From: Dolosigranulum savutiense
GTDB taxonomy: Bacteria > Bacillota > Bacilli > Lactobacillales > Carnobacteriaceae_A
Assembly: GCF_039830095.1 (NCBI RefSeq)
Contig: NZ_CP142435.1
Location: 1,488,001 to 1,552,000 of the forward strand
Length of the DNA: 64,000 nucleotides
Reading direction: 5' to 3'
A program made the position numbers and the translations under genes. Of the stretch, positions 27,490 through 38,900 are shown piece by piece. Each line of letters opens with the position of its first letter. The stretch's first letter is position 1. Below the pieces are notes generated by a model. It did not search any database and had not been told where the DNA came from. It saw nothing but the letters and a program-made list of their open reading frames with translations.

Positions 27490-30400
27490 GTGAGTAAGCC
27501 AAAAAATCATTTGCAACAAAGTGTTTTACAGGAAAAACAGAAAAAGTATTCATTAAAAAAATTATCAGTTGGTCTCGTATCAGTATCGCTTGGTGTCGTT
27601 ATGTATACGGGTAATGCAATCAGCGTTTCAGCTCAGGAAACAACGGATGCACAGGAGAAAGACTTATCAGGTGTTGAAACAGATAAAATTACCGAAGAAT
27701 TATCAGCCACACCTCAACCCCAACATACCGCTATTGATGTTCAAGAAGCTACAAATAAAGCAGTGGAGACAATACAACCAGGCTCAGAAGGTGCTTTAGA
27801 AGCTTTAACAGAAGAAATTACGTCATACAATGAACAAATTATAGCAGAGGATGAAGAGGAATCAGGAGATGAAAGCTCACTGGCTGAAACAACTTCTTCA
27901 ATTGAAGATAAGGTAGATGCTACTGAAGTAGAAAATAATGCGAACACAAATCAACCGTCAGAAGGTGCACAGACAGAAGAAAAAAATAAATCATCCAAAG
28001 AAGATGAGACAAGCATTCGTGTTAAAGATGGACAAGAAGACGTGAAAAGTGAAGCAGATAAAGAAGAAAGAGCCACTCAAAGTTCAGCACCACAAGAAAA
28101 TTATGTTCAATTAGTGGGGGAAGATGATCGTAAAGTATTATTCTCATCACACTGGTTGACAAAACGTGAAGACAATAAAGAAGCATATAAAGCAAACTAT
28201 GATGATGCGGAGTGGACAGATGTAGATCTTCCACATGATTATAGTATTAATCGTGAATACTCAACAAGTAATGAAGCTGAAAGTGGATTTTTACCCGGTG
28301 GTGTTTCTTGGTATCGTAAGCGATTTATTGCACCAAAAGAATTAAAAAATAAAAATGTAGTTTTCCATTTAGAAGGAGCGTACATGAATACTGAAGTGTA
28401 CGTTAATGAACAAAAAGTGGGTGAACATCATCATGGTTATACGGGAGTAGCGTTTGATATTACGAAATATTTACACACGGATGGAAAAACAGAAAATATA
28501 ATTGCTGTTCGAACAGAGAACAAAGTACCTACTTCACGTTGGTATTCCGGTAGTGGTATCTATCGTGATGTGAATTTAGTTGTAACAGATAAATTACATG
28601 TTGGACATTATGGGACAAAAATTGAAGCAAAAGATTTGGCTGAGAATAAAGAGGGTGACGTTCAAACTAGTGTTAAAACTACAGTAGTTAATAACTATGA
28701 AGAACAGCAAACATTTAGTATTCAACATCAATTAATAAATGCTGATGGTGAAATTGTTGCTCAATCTGAAAAACAATCATTTGACATTGAGGCGGGTACC
28801 TCTTTGGATACAGAACTTTCATTTAATGTCAATGCGCCAACGCTTTGGTCGGTAGATAATCCGTATTTGTATAAACTACAAACACTTATCAGTCAAGGGA
28901 ATACAGTAGTTGATCGAACGGAGAATGACTATGGCTACCGCTTCTTCAATTTTGATAGTAAGACCGGTTTTTCATTAAATGGGCAGAAAATGAAACTAAA
29001 AGGTGTTAATATGCACCATGATCAAGGAGCCTTAGGAGCAGTTGCTAACCCAGCAGCCATTGAGCGTCAAGTTAAATTACTTAAGGAAATGGGTGCTAAT
29101 GCAATTAGAACTTCTCATAACCCTGCATCACCAGCTTTAATTGATATAGCTAATCGATATGGTATGTTAGTTGTCGAAGAATCATTCGATGGATGGCATC
29201 TGCCAAAGAACGGCAACCAGAATGATTATTCTAATTACTTTACACAAAAAATTGGAGACGGAAACCAAATAATTCATGGTAAAGCAAATATGACATGGGC
29301 AGAGTATGACTTAAAAGAAATGATTAGAAAAAGTCAAAATGCTCCGTCAGTTATTATGTGGTCGCTTGGAAATGAAATTTCTGAAGGAGCAGGCGGGAAC
29401 CCGGCTGATTATATCGCGCATGCTAAGAACTTAGTTAAATGGGCACTTGAATTAGACACTACTCGCCCACTCACCATTGGAGATAACCAGGGAGATTTAA
29501 AATTCAAACCAATTCATGAACTTGTGAGTAAACATGGAGGTGTTGTAGGATTTAATTACAAGACAGATGACTTTATGCGTAAGTTACATGAAGAACATCC
29601 TTCGTGGACCTTTATGATGTCTGAAACAGCCAGTTCAATTCATACTCGAAGTTGGTACCGCACCCACGGGCAAGATAATGAAAATATGCAGTTATCTGCT
29701 TATGATACAGATGAAGCACGCGTTGGTTGGGGAGCTTCTGCCAGTGAGTCTTGGCGTCGTGTAATCGAAAATGATTTTATTGCCGGAGAATTTGTATGGA
29801 CCGGTTTTGATTATTTAGGTGAACCTACGCCTTGGAATGGTATCGGAACAGGGAGTGTATCAGGACATGGTGCCAAGCCTAATTCATCTTACTTTGGTAT
29901 TATTGATACAGCGGGATTCCCGAAAGATACGTACTACTATTACCACAGTGCTTGGAAAGATGATGAGTCAACATTACATTTAATGCCAACATGGAATAAA
30001 GAAAATCTTAAAATAGATGAAAATGGTAATGTTAGAGTAGACGTTTTCACCGATGCTAAAAAAGTATCACTGTATCTTAATGGTAAAGAGATTGCTTCTG
30101 ATGAAGCAACTGTTCACACCACAGAAGCAGGTTATACGTACCGACGTTTTGCATCAACAGATCATAAAAAACCATATGCTTCATTTAACGTAAAATATGA
30201 ACCAGGCGAATTAACTGTTCGTGCTTGGGATGATAGTGGGAATGAAATTACAGATAAAGCAGTTGGACGTAAATCAGTTGCAACTTATGGTCAAGCAACT
30301 CAATTGAAAGCACGTGTTGCCCGTACTGAATTAACAGCAGATGGACGGGACTTAGCATACGTAGAAGTTGATGTATTAGATGCAGAAGGTCGTTTAGTTG

Positions 30401-33400
30401 ATAACGCTTCTCAACGAGTTGAGTTTAACGTAGAGGGTCAAGGGACTTTAGTAGGTGTCGATAATGGAGACCCAACTGATACGGACGGCTATAAGGCAGA
30501 AAATAGAAAAGCATTTGGTGGAAAAGCGCTAGGTATCGTTCAAGCGACAAATCGTGCGGGTGAAATCACAGTTACTGTCAGCGCAGAAGGACTTCAATCA
30601 GACACAATCACGTTATCTACCAAGGCACAGCAGACTAATCAAGATAAGAACTTACGTAGCTATGTCTTAGCGAATACTTTCTATACAACGGTTGATCGCC
30701 CGGTACAATTACCACAAGTTATTAATGGTCGTTTCAGTAACAATGAGGAAAAAGATTTATCTGTTACATGGGATCAAATTGCTGAGTCTAAATACAAACA
30801 ACCTGGTGAATGGTCTGTATCTGGAAGAATCGCAGACTATGACATTACTGTAACAGTTAAAGTTGTTGTCATGGAACCAATTAGCCAAATTGAAAATTAT
30901 GCAACAGCTATTCGAACAGGAGATACATTAGAATTACCAGGAAAACGTCGAGGGTATGATGTGAAAGGTAAATATACCAATGTCTTATTCCCGGTCACAT
31001 GGGATACAGATTCTGTCGATCTATCTACTGAAGGATTGCATAAAATTAAAGGAACAGCTGATGTATTCGGCACCTCTTATGAAACAGTGGCTCATGTTCG
31101 TGTAGTGAAAAAAGAACAAGAACGAAATATAGCACATAAAGATTTTGAAGATGCGCCAAGTATTTATAATGGTTATGTTGCAAATAATCAATATGTCTAT
31201 AACGAAGAAGGGCCAATTGCTGGAACGTTAACGTTGAACAATGATGATTACACTGGTGATAATTACTGGATGGGTTATGCACATGGGTACAAGTCCTTTG
31301 TAGAATTTATTTGGGAGAAAGAATACAACATTCAAAACTTGCGCTTGTGGCACTATACGAATGAATATGCTGACTTGCCAGGGCCACAAAATGTTGAGTT
31401 CTACTACCTTGATTCATCATCTAACCAATACAAAAAAATTGGTGCGTCTAACATTACACAAGTAAAACATACAGAAGGGAACACTCCGTATGCCTTTAGT
31501 GAACCAATTAAAACATCACGTTTACGGTTAGTTATGAAAGGTGCAAATGAACACAAAGCACCAGCATTGACAGGGGTGGAGATCGATGAACATGTAGGCG
31601 ATATTGAGCTAATGGACTCTACAGAGCTTCAAACACTCAAAATTAATGGACAAGAAATTAAAGATAAACTGGTAAACAATACCTATCATGTTAAAACTGA
31701 TAAACCACTTGATATAACAGTTGATACAATCTACAACGCTGCGATAACAGTCGCTGAACAAGACAATCACAGTTATCTCATTCGTGTAACATCAGAAGAT
31801 GGAGAAAACGTGGTCGAATACCGCATTATTAATGGTGATACGAGCGAACAAGAACGCAAACAAAATCTAATTAAAGCAGTTTCCTTGGATGCAGGACGTA
31901 AATATTTCTCACCAGAACAAATTAAGGAAATTATTGATGAAGCAAGTCGCTTAGGCTACACAGACTTACACTTACTTGTTGGTAATGAAGGTCTTCGATT
32001 CTTACCTGATGACCTAGCGCTAGAAACTGATAGTGGTGACACATTCAGTAATGAGGATGTTCGAAACGCTCTAGTTGAAGGGAATAAGGAGTACTATAAT
32101 GATCCGAATGGCACCTTCTTATCTCAGACAGAAATGGATGATATTCTAGCTTACGCTAAACAGAAGAATATGCGTTTAATTCCTGCAGTTAATAGTCCAG
32201 GACATATGAATGCTATATTAAATGCGATGAAACGTTTAGGTATTGAAAATCCGAATTACACATTGAAATATGAACACTCACCAGAACAGTATCCAGGTCA
32301 TACATGGGATTATGTATCCAATCGAACAGTTGATTTAAATAATAAGCGAGCAGTTGACTTTACCAAAGCACTAGTGAAAAAATATGCAGCATACTTCAAT
32401 GGAAAAACAGATATATTTACAATAGGTTTAGATGAATATGCTAATGATGCCTTGAAAGACTTGAATCCATACCTAAAAGGTGAAGGTAAAGAAGAACTAT
32501 CTGGATGGCAACATATTGTCAATACAGGTGAGTATGCTCAATTTATCAAATATGCTAATGAATTAGCATCAATTGTTAAATCTGAAAATCTACGACCGTT
32601 AGCCTTTAATGATGGTATGTACTACAACAATATTACAGATCAAGGAGAATTTGATACAGATATTATTGTTTCTTACTGGACAGGTGGCTTCCCAGGCTTT
32701 AAAGTAGCCCCATCAAGTTATTTTGCTAAATGTGGGCATGATGTCTTAAATACAAATGATCACTGGTATTACGTTGTTGGTCGCGAGAATAAAAATAGCG
32801 GCTGGTACAACTTAGATCAAGGAATCGATGGCATGAAGAAGGTTGGATTTGAGAATGTCTTGAAAAATGAAGGTGAACCTGTTCCAACAATCGGTAGTAT
32901 GATTGCAGCTTGGGCAGATGATCCTGAGCGAGACTTTGTAATGGATAACTTCAAGAAGTGGATACAAACATTCGCAGATGAAAATGCTGATTATTTCAAA
33001 GCTGACTATAGTAAAGTAGATGAACAGTTAGCACAGATTCCTCATGATTTGTCTAGTTACACCCCTGCAAGCCAAAACCGTTTGACCGAATTAACTAAAA
33101 ATATTGATCGTACAATATCTAAAGAGAACCAAAAGCAAGTTGATCAAATAGCTGAGACGCTTAAAAAAGCAATTGGATCTTTAGTGAAGACTCCAACTGG
33201 TGATGAAGAACAGGCTAATTTAAACCAGCGTCGTATTCTTTCACTTGATGCAGGACGTAAATACTATTCAGCTGATCAAATTAAACAGATTATTACAGAA
33301 ATTAGTCAGCGTGGATATACTGACTTACATTTACTGTTAGGTAATGATGGATTCCGTTTCGTATTAGATGATATGACAGTTGCAGCAGCCGGAAAGACTT

Positions 33401-35748
33401 ATAGCAGTGAAGATGTTAAGTCAGCTATTACTAAAGGGAACCGTCAATACTATGATGATCCAAATGGTAATGTCCTGACACAAACAGAGATGGATGATAT
33501 TCTGGCACATGCGAAAAAACTTAATGTACAAGTTATTCCATCCTTCAACAGTCCTGGTCATATGAATACATTAGTAAAAGCTATGGGACACCTAGGAATT
33601 GAGAATGCAAATCATGTATACTACTGGAAAGATAATCCTAATGATCCAGACAACCCAGAATATGCTTATCCATCAGAAGGGACATTATCCCTTAAAAATG
33701 AAGAAGCTAAAGCTTTCACGAAAGCTATTATTCAGAAATTTGCGACTTACTTCAGTTCGCGTACACAATACTTTAATATTGGATTAGATGAGTTTGCAAA
33801 TGATGCAACGGGTGATACACGTGGTTGGAAAGAATTACAACGATACGGCGAATACAAACAATTTATTGATTACACCAATGATTTAGTTAAAATTGTTAAA
33901 GAACTAGGCATGACCGCAATTGGCTTCAATGATGGTATTTACTACAATGAAGACGATAGCCATGGTGAATTTGATAAAGATTTAGTTATTTCTTACTGGA
34001 CTGGCGGATGGTGGGGCTATGACTTAGCATCTTCCAAATATCTTGCTGATAAAGGTCATAAGATCTTAAATACACATGACGCATGGTATTATGTGCTAGG
34101 TCGAGAACAAGGCGCTACTGAACAGTACAACTTCGATTCAGCAACAAATGGTGCTAAATATAAACGATTTGATGATGTGATTAAAAATGAAGGTGCTGAT
34201 ATTCCGACTGTAGGATCAATGATGGCATTTTGGGCAGATGATCCAAGTAAAGAATTTAATATGGAAAACTTTGTTGAGTGGTTAGATACATTTGCTCGCA
34301 ATAAAGATGCGTATTTCCCTGCTGATTACAGTGCTGTTCAAGAAGAATTAGCTAAAGCACCAGCGGATTTATCACAGATGACGGATGAAAGTGTGGAAAA
34401 TTGGAATAAAGCAAAAGAAAAAGCTTTAATTCAACATGTGAAAGCGAACCAGCATTTAGTTGATGAAGCCTTGGAAGAGCTAAAAGCTACACGAGAAGGG
34501 TTAATCGCAAAAGAGACTGTACCAAAACCAATGCCAGAAGAACCTGGAGCAGCGAATGAACAAGCGCCACAACCAGAAGTTATTAAAGACTACTTTAAAT
34601 TAGTAGTTGATTTTGAAGGGGCACAAGTTGTCTATGACCGCAAAGATTCTGATGTTTGGACCTCAGCGGAACAAGCTCGTGAAGTATATGATCAATACTT
34701 GCCGGAAGTCATTGAACGTGATGGTAAGGAATACAAACGCGTAGATGTCACATTTACACAGTCAGATGAGGAAGCCATCTTGACCTATGTGTACAAGTTA
34801 AACCTGCCTACTCCAACTCCTGAACCAGAACCAGAAGCTAAACCAGAAGAGCAATATGCGGGAGATTACGTCTTTGAATTAACGCTGGATGGTGAACCGT
34901 CAACTGAAACATTGACATTTTCTTCCCGGGATAAAGCTCTTGATTTCGTCGCAGTCTTGAACCGTTTGTACAAAGCAGCGGGATACCAGTTGATTCATCA
35001 AGACAACGGGTTACCAGGCGAATATAAAATCAGCTTGAGCTTTGAAAAAGTTGCACAGCCAGAGGTGACACCTGAACCAGCTCCAATACCAGAGCCAGAC
35101 GCACCTGAAACTGAAGAAAATGGTCAGACATCGGGCGAGAACGAAGACATACCTCAGCCGGAACAACCAACTGAGCCAGAGGTGACGCCAGAAGAATTAC
35201 CGGACTTAGTAGAAGCAAGTTTTATCTTTACTAGTTCAGATGGAACAGCTCACCGCGGATCATTAGGTGAATTCAGCAGTCTAGAACAAGCGGAACGTCG
35301 CATTCGTCATTTCGCCAATGAGCAAGGCTACACCTTACAGAACTTTAGAATTGAAGATGGAAAATTTATGGCTGATGTGACCGAATCTTCAGTTCATTAT
35401 CCAGAAGTTCAACAACCAGAAGATACACAACCGGATGTTGAAGTGGACACATCGACTGAAGAAAATAATCAGTTATCTGAAGTAGAACGCTATCGGTTGA
35501 TTGTCCAAGAGCGTGCGCAACGCGAACTGGCAATTCAAGCATTACCGAACTTAACAGCAACACAACGACAAGTGTTCAGCCAAAAACTGCAAGCAGCAAA
35601 TACAATCGATGCTTTCGATGACATTCTTGCAGAAGCGACAGAAATAGACAAGAATTTAGTTCATCCACAAAAAGCAGCAACAAGTGTATGGGCAGTGGGT
35701 ATGATGGGGATAACTTCACTAATTAGCGTGTTAAAGAAAAAAGATTAA
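27490..35748 (+). CDS. Secreted GH2 beta-galactosidase fused to two GH20 beta-N-acetylhexosaminidase domains (BgaA-StrH-like)
   Basis: A 2752-aa protein with a GTG start after AGGGGG. Order: YSIRK-like signal (KYSLKKLSVGLVSVSLG); acidic linker; GH2 domains at about 204-1047 with acid/base Glu629 (WSLGNEISEG) and nucleophile Glu712 (MMSETASS); two Ig-like domains at about 1054-1206; a discoidin/CBM-like domain at about 1214-1368; a beta domain; GH20 at about 1460-1860 (Asp1648-Glu1649 in GLDEYAND); a second GH20 at about 1911-2310 (Asp2100-Glu2101 in GLDEFAND); modules A (2364-2437), B (2456-2520) and one C (2574-2632). A GA-like helical stretch and a hydrophobic tail ending LKKKD follow, with no LPXTG. 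In pneumococcus BgaA and StrH are separate proteins that remove galactose and then GlcNAc; here both sit on one chain. Confidence 0.93.
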   Translation: MSKPKNHLQQSVLQEKQKKYSLKKLSVGLVSVSLGVVMYTGNAISVSAQETTDAQEKDLSGVETDKITEELSATPQPQHTAIDVQEATNKAVETIQPGSEGALEALTEEITSYNEQIIAEDEEESGDESSLAETTSSIEDKVDATEVENNANTNQPSEGAQTEEKNKSSKEDETSIRVKDGQEDVKSEADKEERATQSSAPQENYVQLVGEDDRKVLFSSHWLTKREDNKEAYKANYDDAEWTDVDLPHDYSINREYSTSNEAESGFLPGGVSWYRKRFIAPKELKNKNVVFHLEGAYMNTEVYVNEQKVGEHHHGYTGVAFDITKYLHTDGKTENIIAVRTENKVPTSRWYSGSGIYRDVNLVVTDKLHVGHYGTKIEAKDLAENKEGDVQTSVKTTVVNNYEEQQTFSIQHQLINADGEIVAQSEKQSFDIEAGTSLDTELSFNVNAPTLWSVDNPYLYKLQTLISQGNTVVDRTENDYGYRFFNFDSKTGFSLNGQKMKLKGVNMHHDQGALGAVANPAAIERQVKLLKEMGANAIRTSHNPASPALIDIANRYGMLVVEESFDGWHLPKNGNQNDYSNYFTQKIGDGNQIIHGKANMTWAEYDLKEMIRKSQNAPSVIMWSLGNEISEGAGGNPADYIAHAKNLVKWALELDTTRPLTIGDNQGDLKFKPIHELVSKHGGVVGFNYKTDDFMRKLHEEHPSWTFMMSETASSIHTRSWYRTHGQDNENMQLSAYDTDEARVGWGASASESWRRVIENDFIAGEFVWTGFDYLGEPTPWNGIGTGSVSGHGAKPNSSYFGIIDTAGFPKDTYYYYHSAWKDDESTLHLMPTWNKENLKIDENGNVRVDVFTDAKKVSLYLNGKEIASDEATVHTTEAGYTYRRFASTDHKKPYASFNVKYEPGELTVRAWDDSGNEITDKAVGRKSVATYGQATQLKARVARTELTADGRDLAYVEVDVLDAEGRLVDNASQRVEFNVEGQGTLVGVDNGDPTDTDGYKAENRKAFGGKALGIVQATNRAGEITVTVSAEGLQSDTITLSTKAQQTNQDKNLRSYVLANTFYTTVDRPVQLPQVINGRFSNNEEKDLSVTWDQIAESKYKQPGEWSVSGRIADYDITVTVKVVVMEPISQIENYATAIRTGDTLELPGKRRGYDVKGKYTNVLFPVTWDTDSVDLSTEGLHKIKGTADVFGTSYETVAHVRVVKKEQERNIAHKDFEDAPSIYNGYVANNQYVYNEEGPIAGTLTLNNDDYTGDNYWMGYAHGYKSFVEFIWEKEYNIQNLRLWHYTNEYADLPGPQNVEFYYLDSSSNQYKKIGASNITQVKHTEGNTPYAFSEPIKTSRLRLVMKGANEHKAPALTGVEIDEHVGDIELMDSTELQTLKINGQEIKDKLVNNTYHVKTDKPLDITVDTIYNAAITVAEQDNHSYLIRVTSEDGENVVEYRIINGDTSEQERKQNLIKAVSLDAGRKYFSPEQIKEIIDEASRLGYTDLHLLVGNEGLRFLPDDLALETDSGDTFSNEDVRNALVEGNKEYYNDPNGTFLSQTEMDDILAYAKQKNMRLIPAVNSPGHMNAILNAMKRLGIENPNYTLKYEHSPEQYPGHTWDYVSNRTVDLNNKRAVDFTKALVKKYAAYFNGKTDIFTIGLDEYANDALKDLNPYLKGEGKEELSGWQHIVNTGEYAQFIKYANELASIVKSENLRPLAFNDGMYYNNITDQGEFDTDIIVSYWTGGFPGFKVAPSSYFAKCGHDVLNTNDHWYYVVGRENKNSGWYNLDQGIDGMKKVGFENVLKNEGEPVPTIGSMIAAWADDPERDFVMDNFKKWIQTFADENADYFKADYSKVDEQLAQIPHDLSSYTPASQNRLTELTKNIDRTISKENQKQVDQIAETLKKAIGSLVKTPTGDEEQANLNQRRILSLDAGRKYYSADQIKQIITEISQRGYTDLHLLLGNDGFRFVLDDMTVAAAGKTYSSEDVKSAITKGNRQYYDDPNGNVLTQTEMDDILAHAKKLNVQVIPSFNSPGHMNTLVKAMGHLGIENANHVYYWKDNPNDPDNPEYAYPSEGTLSLKNEEAKAFTKAIIQKFATYFSSRTQYFNIGLDEFANDATGDTRGWKELQRYGEYKQFIDYTNDLVKIVKELGMTAIGFNDGIYYNEDDSHGEFDKDLVISYWTGGWWGYDLASSKYLADKGHKILNTHDAWYYVLGREQGATEQYNFDSATNGAKYKRFDDVIKNEGADIPTVGSMMAFWADDPSKEFNMENFVEWLDTFARNKDAYFPADYSAVQEELAKAPADLSQMTDESVENWNKAKEKALIQHVKANQHLVDEALEELKATREGLIAKETVPKPMPEEPGAANEQAPQPEVIKDYFKLVVDFEGAQVVYDRKDSDVWTSAEQAREVYDQYLPEVIERDGKEYKRVDVTFTQSDEEAILTYVYKLNLPTPTPEPEPEAKPEEQYAGDYVFELTLDGEPSTETLTFSSRDKALDFVAVLNRLYKAAGYQLIHQDNGLPGEYKISLSFEKVAQPEVTPEPAPIPEPDAPETEENGQTSGENEDIPQPEQPTEPEVTPEELPDLVEASFIFTSSDGTAHRGSLGEFSSLEQAERRIRHFANEQGYTLQNFRIEDGKFMADVTESSVHYPEVQQPEDTQPDVEVDTSTEENNQLSEVERYRLIVQERAQRELAIQALPNLTATQRQVFSQKLQAANTIDAFDDILAEATEIDKNLVHPQKAATSVWAVGMMGITSLISVLKKKD
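34579..35385 (+). other. C-terminal modules A, B, C of the GH2-GH20 enzyme
   Basis: One copy each of A, B and C. Bases 34987-35174 are identical to 21397-21584 of the fucosidase gene. Confidence 0.9.
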
Positions 35749-35773
35749 GTTTCACTATAATGTAATACTAACT

Positions 35774-35813
35774 AATAAAGAAAACGGTCCAGCTTAGGGC
35801 TGTTTTCTTTATT
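35774..35813 (+). terminator. Terminator after the GH2-GH20 gene
   Basis: A 17-bp stem (AATAAAGAAAACGGTCC with GGGCTGTTTTCTTTATT, two wobble pairs) around a six-base loop. Confidence 0.85.
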
Positions 35814-35851
35814 AAAATAAGCAGAAAAATCGATAAAAATAAGGATTTAAA

Positions 35852-35898
35852 TTGAATTTTACGTATGAAAACGGTATGATGAAATGGAAACGGATTAT
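35852..35898 (+). promoter_or_regulatory. GH85 promoter with two cre-like sites
   Basis: TTGAAT (35852-35857), a 17-base spacer and TATGAT (35875-35880). TGAAAACGGTATGA (35866-35879) lies in the spacer and overlaps the -10, missing the cre consensus at one position. A second cre-like core, TGGAAACG, begins at 35885. Confidence 0.65.
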
Positions 35899-35928
35899 TA
35901 AAACGCTTAATACATTGGAGGGAAAAAT

Positions 35929-38900
35929 ATGTACAGTAAAGAAATTTTAGATAAAATAGTTAATAAACAATCTAGCTTAAAGAAATCGGTAATTATTGGT
36001 GTTTCTATGTCAGCGTTAGTCTTAGGACATATAAATGCTGAAGAGGTTTCTGCTCAAACTGAAGAACTAGATATTAGTGAAGTAGAAAATAAACAATTAT
36101 TGGGGGAAGAAATACAATCTAAACAAAATAATATTAACAGACCAAGTGATTCGAAAGTTGGAGCAGTTGCTATTGATAATTTAACAATAGGATCAAAGGA
36201 ACAAACTAATGAAGAAACAGTGGAGCACTCCGACCAGTTTAGTGAAAACAGCGATGAGAATTCTCCTGTTGAATTGAAATCAACAGATATGATAGATTCT
36301 GATAAAACTAATGAGAATATAGAAGAAGTGAATGGAGATACAAATCTAAATCCAGTTGTTACTGATCAGCAAATACCTGAGAGCGAAGAATCACAGAAAA
36401 CAACAAAGAATTCACCAGTAGAAGAAAATGTCGATGTACTAATTAATAAAAATGAACTAACACCAGGTCAACTAGAAGGCAAGGTAAAAGATCGTTTAAT
36501 TCCCAAAGAGTTAAAGCAAGGATTAGAAGATATTCTTGAGTGGGAAGCACCAAGTGAAGAAAAGCATGATATTTATCGATCAACTGTGCCATTAACGGAG
36601 CGTAAGAAAGGGCATAAAATTAATGAGCTAGCAAGTGAAGATGCAAAAGTTCAATCATTGGCTTATCCGACACCGAGTAATGAAGGTCACTCAGTAACAG
36701 GTGGGGGTGAACAAGGAGCAGATGTTTATGCATTTGATCACTGGCAATATTTAGACTCATTTGTTGATTGGGGAAGCTTAATTCCTGCCCCTGATATTAC
36801 AGATGAAGCTCACCGTAATGGCGTGCCTGTGTATGGAACGATTTTCTTTAACTGGTCAACATCGTCAGAAGATCGTGAACGTGTCAAAAAATTCTTACAA
36901 AAAGATGAGGATGGGACATATCCTGTAGCTCGTAAATTAGTTGAACTCGCTCAATATTACAACTTTGAAGGGTATTTTATTAATCAAGAGACAAGTATGC
37001 CGAACAATGAAGGATATAGCGAAGAGTTCGATAACTTTATGCGCTATGCTAAAGAATATGCAGCCGAAAAAAATCATAAACACTTTAACTTCTCTTGGTA
37101 TGATTCAATGTCAGAAGCAGGACAACGATATCATGGCGATGCAGTTGATGAATACAATCAATTTTTCATGCGAAAAGATGAAGCTGGAAAAAATTCTGTT
37201 GATGAGTTCTTTATGAACTTTAACTGGCGTAAATCACAAGTAGATAAAACTGTAGAAAATATGAGAGAACTGGGTCGTGATCCTTATGATGCTTATGCTG
37301 GATGGGAATTACAAAAAGGTGGCTATACGAATACTCAACAAAAGGTGAAAGATTTGGTTGATGAAAAGGGTATTCCGAAGCTATCACTTGGATTGTTTGT
37401 ACCAGATATTGTCATGGGAAGTGTTGAAAATTTTGAAGACTTTCATAAAAAAGAACAAGGATTTTGGACGGGCTTTAAAGGGGATCCATCAACATCAGAT
37501 GACTCAAATGCTTGGTCAGGGATTGCTCGCTTTGTTGTCGATAAGACACCAATTTTAGAGCCATTATTCCATTCAACGTTCAATACTGGACATGGTCGTG
37601 GATGGTATGTAGATGGGAAAAAAGTAAGCAACAACGCATGGAATAGTCGTGGAGTTTCTAGTGTAATGCCGACTTGGCGCTGGTGGATCCAAAATAAAAA
37701 TTCCGAGTTAAAAGGATCATATGATTTTGATGATGCATATAATGGTGGATCATCCATAAAATTCAGTGGAAAATTAAATAAAGATGCTCAGAGTGATGCG
37801 ATGCTGTATGCAACTAATTTTACAGCGACAGAAAAAACTCAGTTATCTGTCACACATAAAGGAACCAACGCTGGGAAAGTTCAAATTGGAGTTAGTACAG
37901 CAAAAGATTATAACGAAGATTCGTTTAAGTACTTTGATCTGGAAGTTAATGAAAAATGGGGAACATCTATCGCTGATTTAAGTGAATTAGCAGGGCAACA
38001 AATTTATGCTTTGAAGTTACGAGTTACTTCGGGACAAGCTACTGAAGATTATCAATTAAATTTAGGGGCTTTAAGTATTACTGAAAATAATACACAAGTC
38101 GAAGCACCAACTGATGTGAAAGTTATTGAACGACAATTAATGAGCTCAAGACAATCAGAAGCTATTATTTCTTATAGTAAAGTTGAAGAAGCAGCAACAT
38201 ATGAAGTTTATCAACAAGTGGGAGATCAGTGGGAATTTGTTAATGCAAGTTCTTCCAATTTAATGTATCTACCTCGTTTAAGACGAACAGATCAAGCAGA
38301 AGGAGTTATTCAAAAATTAAAAGTTGTCGCAATCGGCCAAAATGGTTTGCGATCAGATGAAACAATTTTTGATTACAATTGGGGCTTGACTGTGAGAGAC
38401 ACAACTGAAGCAACACCAGATCCAGCTAATATCAACTTAACAGCCAAGGTTATTGGAGGTAAACATATTGATTTAGAATCAACCGAATTATCAACAGAAG
38501 GTCCGGCTAATATTCTTTCAGGTACGATCAATAATACAGCCGATAAGTGGTATTCTGATGATCGAACAGATTATTTAGATATTGGCTTTGAAGATGCAAA
38601 AACAGTTAAACGGTTTGTTATTGAACATGCTGGAGCAGGAGGAGAAGATCCACGAAAACAAGACCCAGAAACAGGTCAGTGGAAAGGTGGATCGATGAAT
38701 ACCAAGGACTTTAATTTAGAATATAAAGATTTGGAAACTGGTGCTTGGAAAGTTGCAAAAGAGATTCGAGGAAATATTGATGATGTGACAGATGTTGAAC
38801 TGGAGAATCCGATTACGGCTAAAGAGTGGCGCTTAAATGTTCTCGTACGTGATAATGGAACGCCTTGGGGTGGATTGCGTATATACAATTGGAAAATGTA

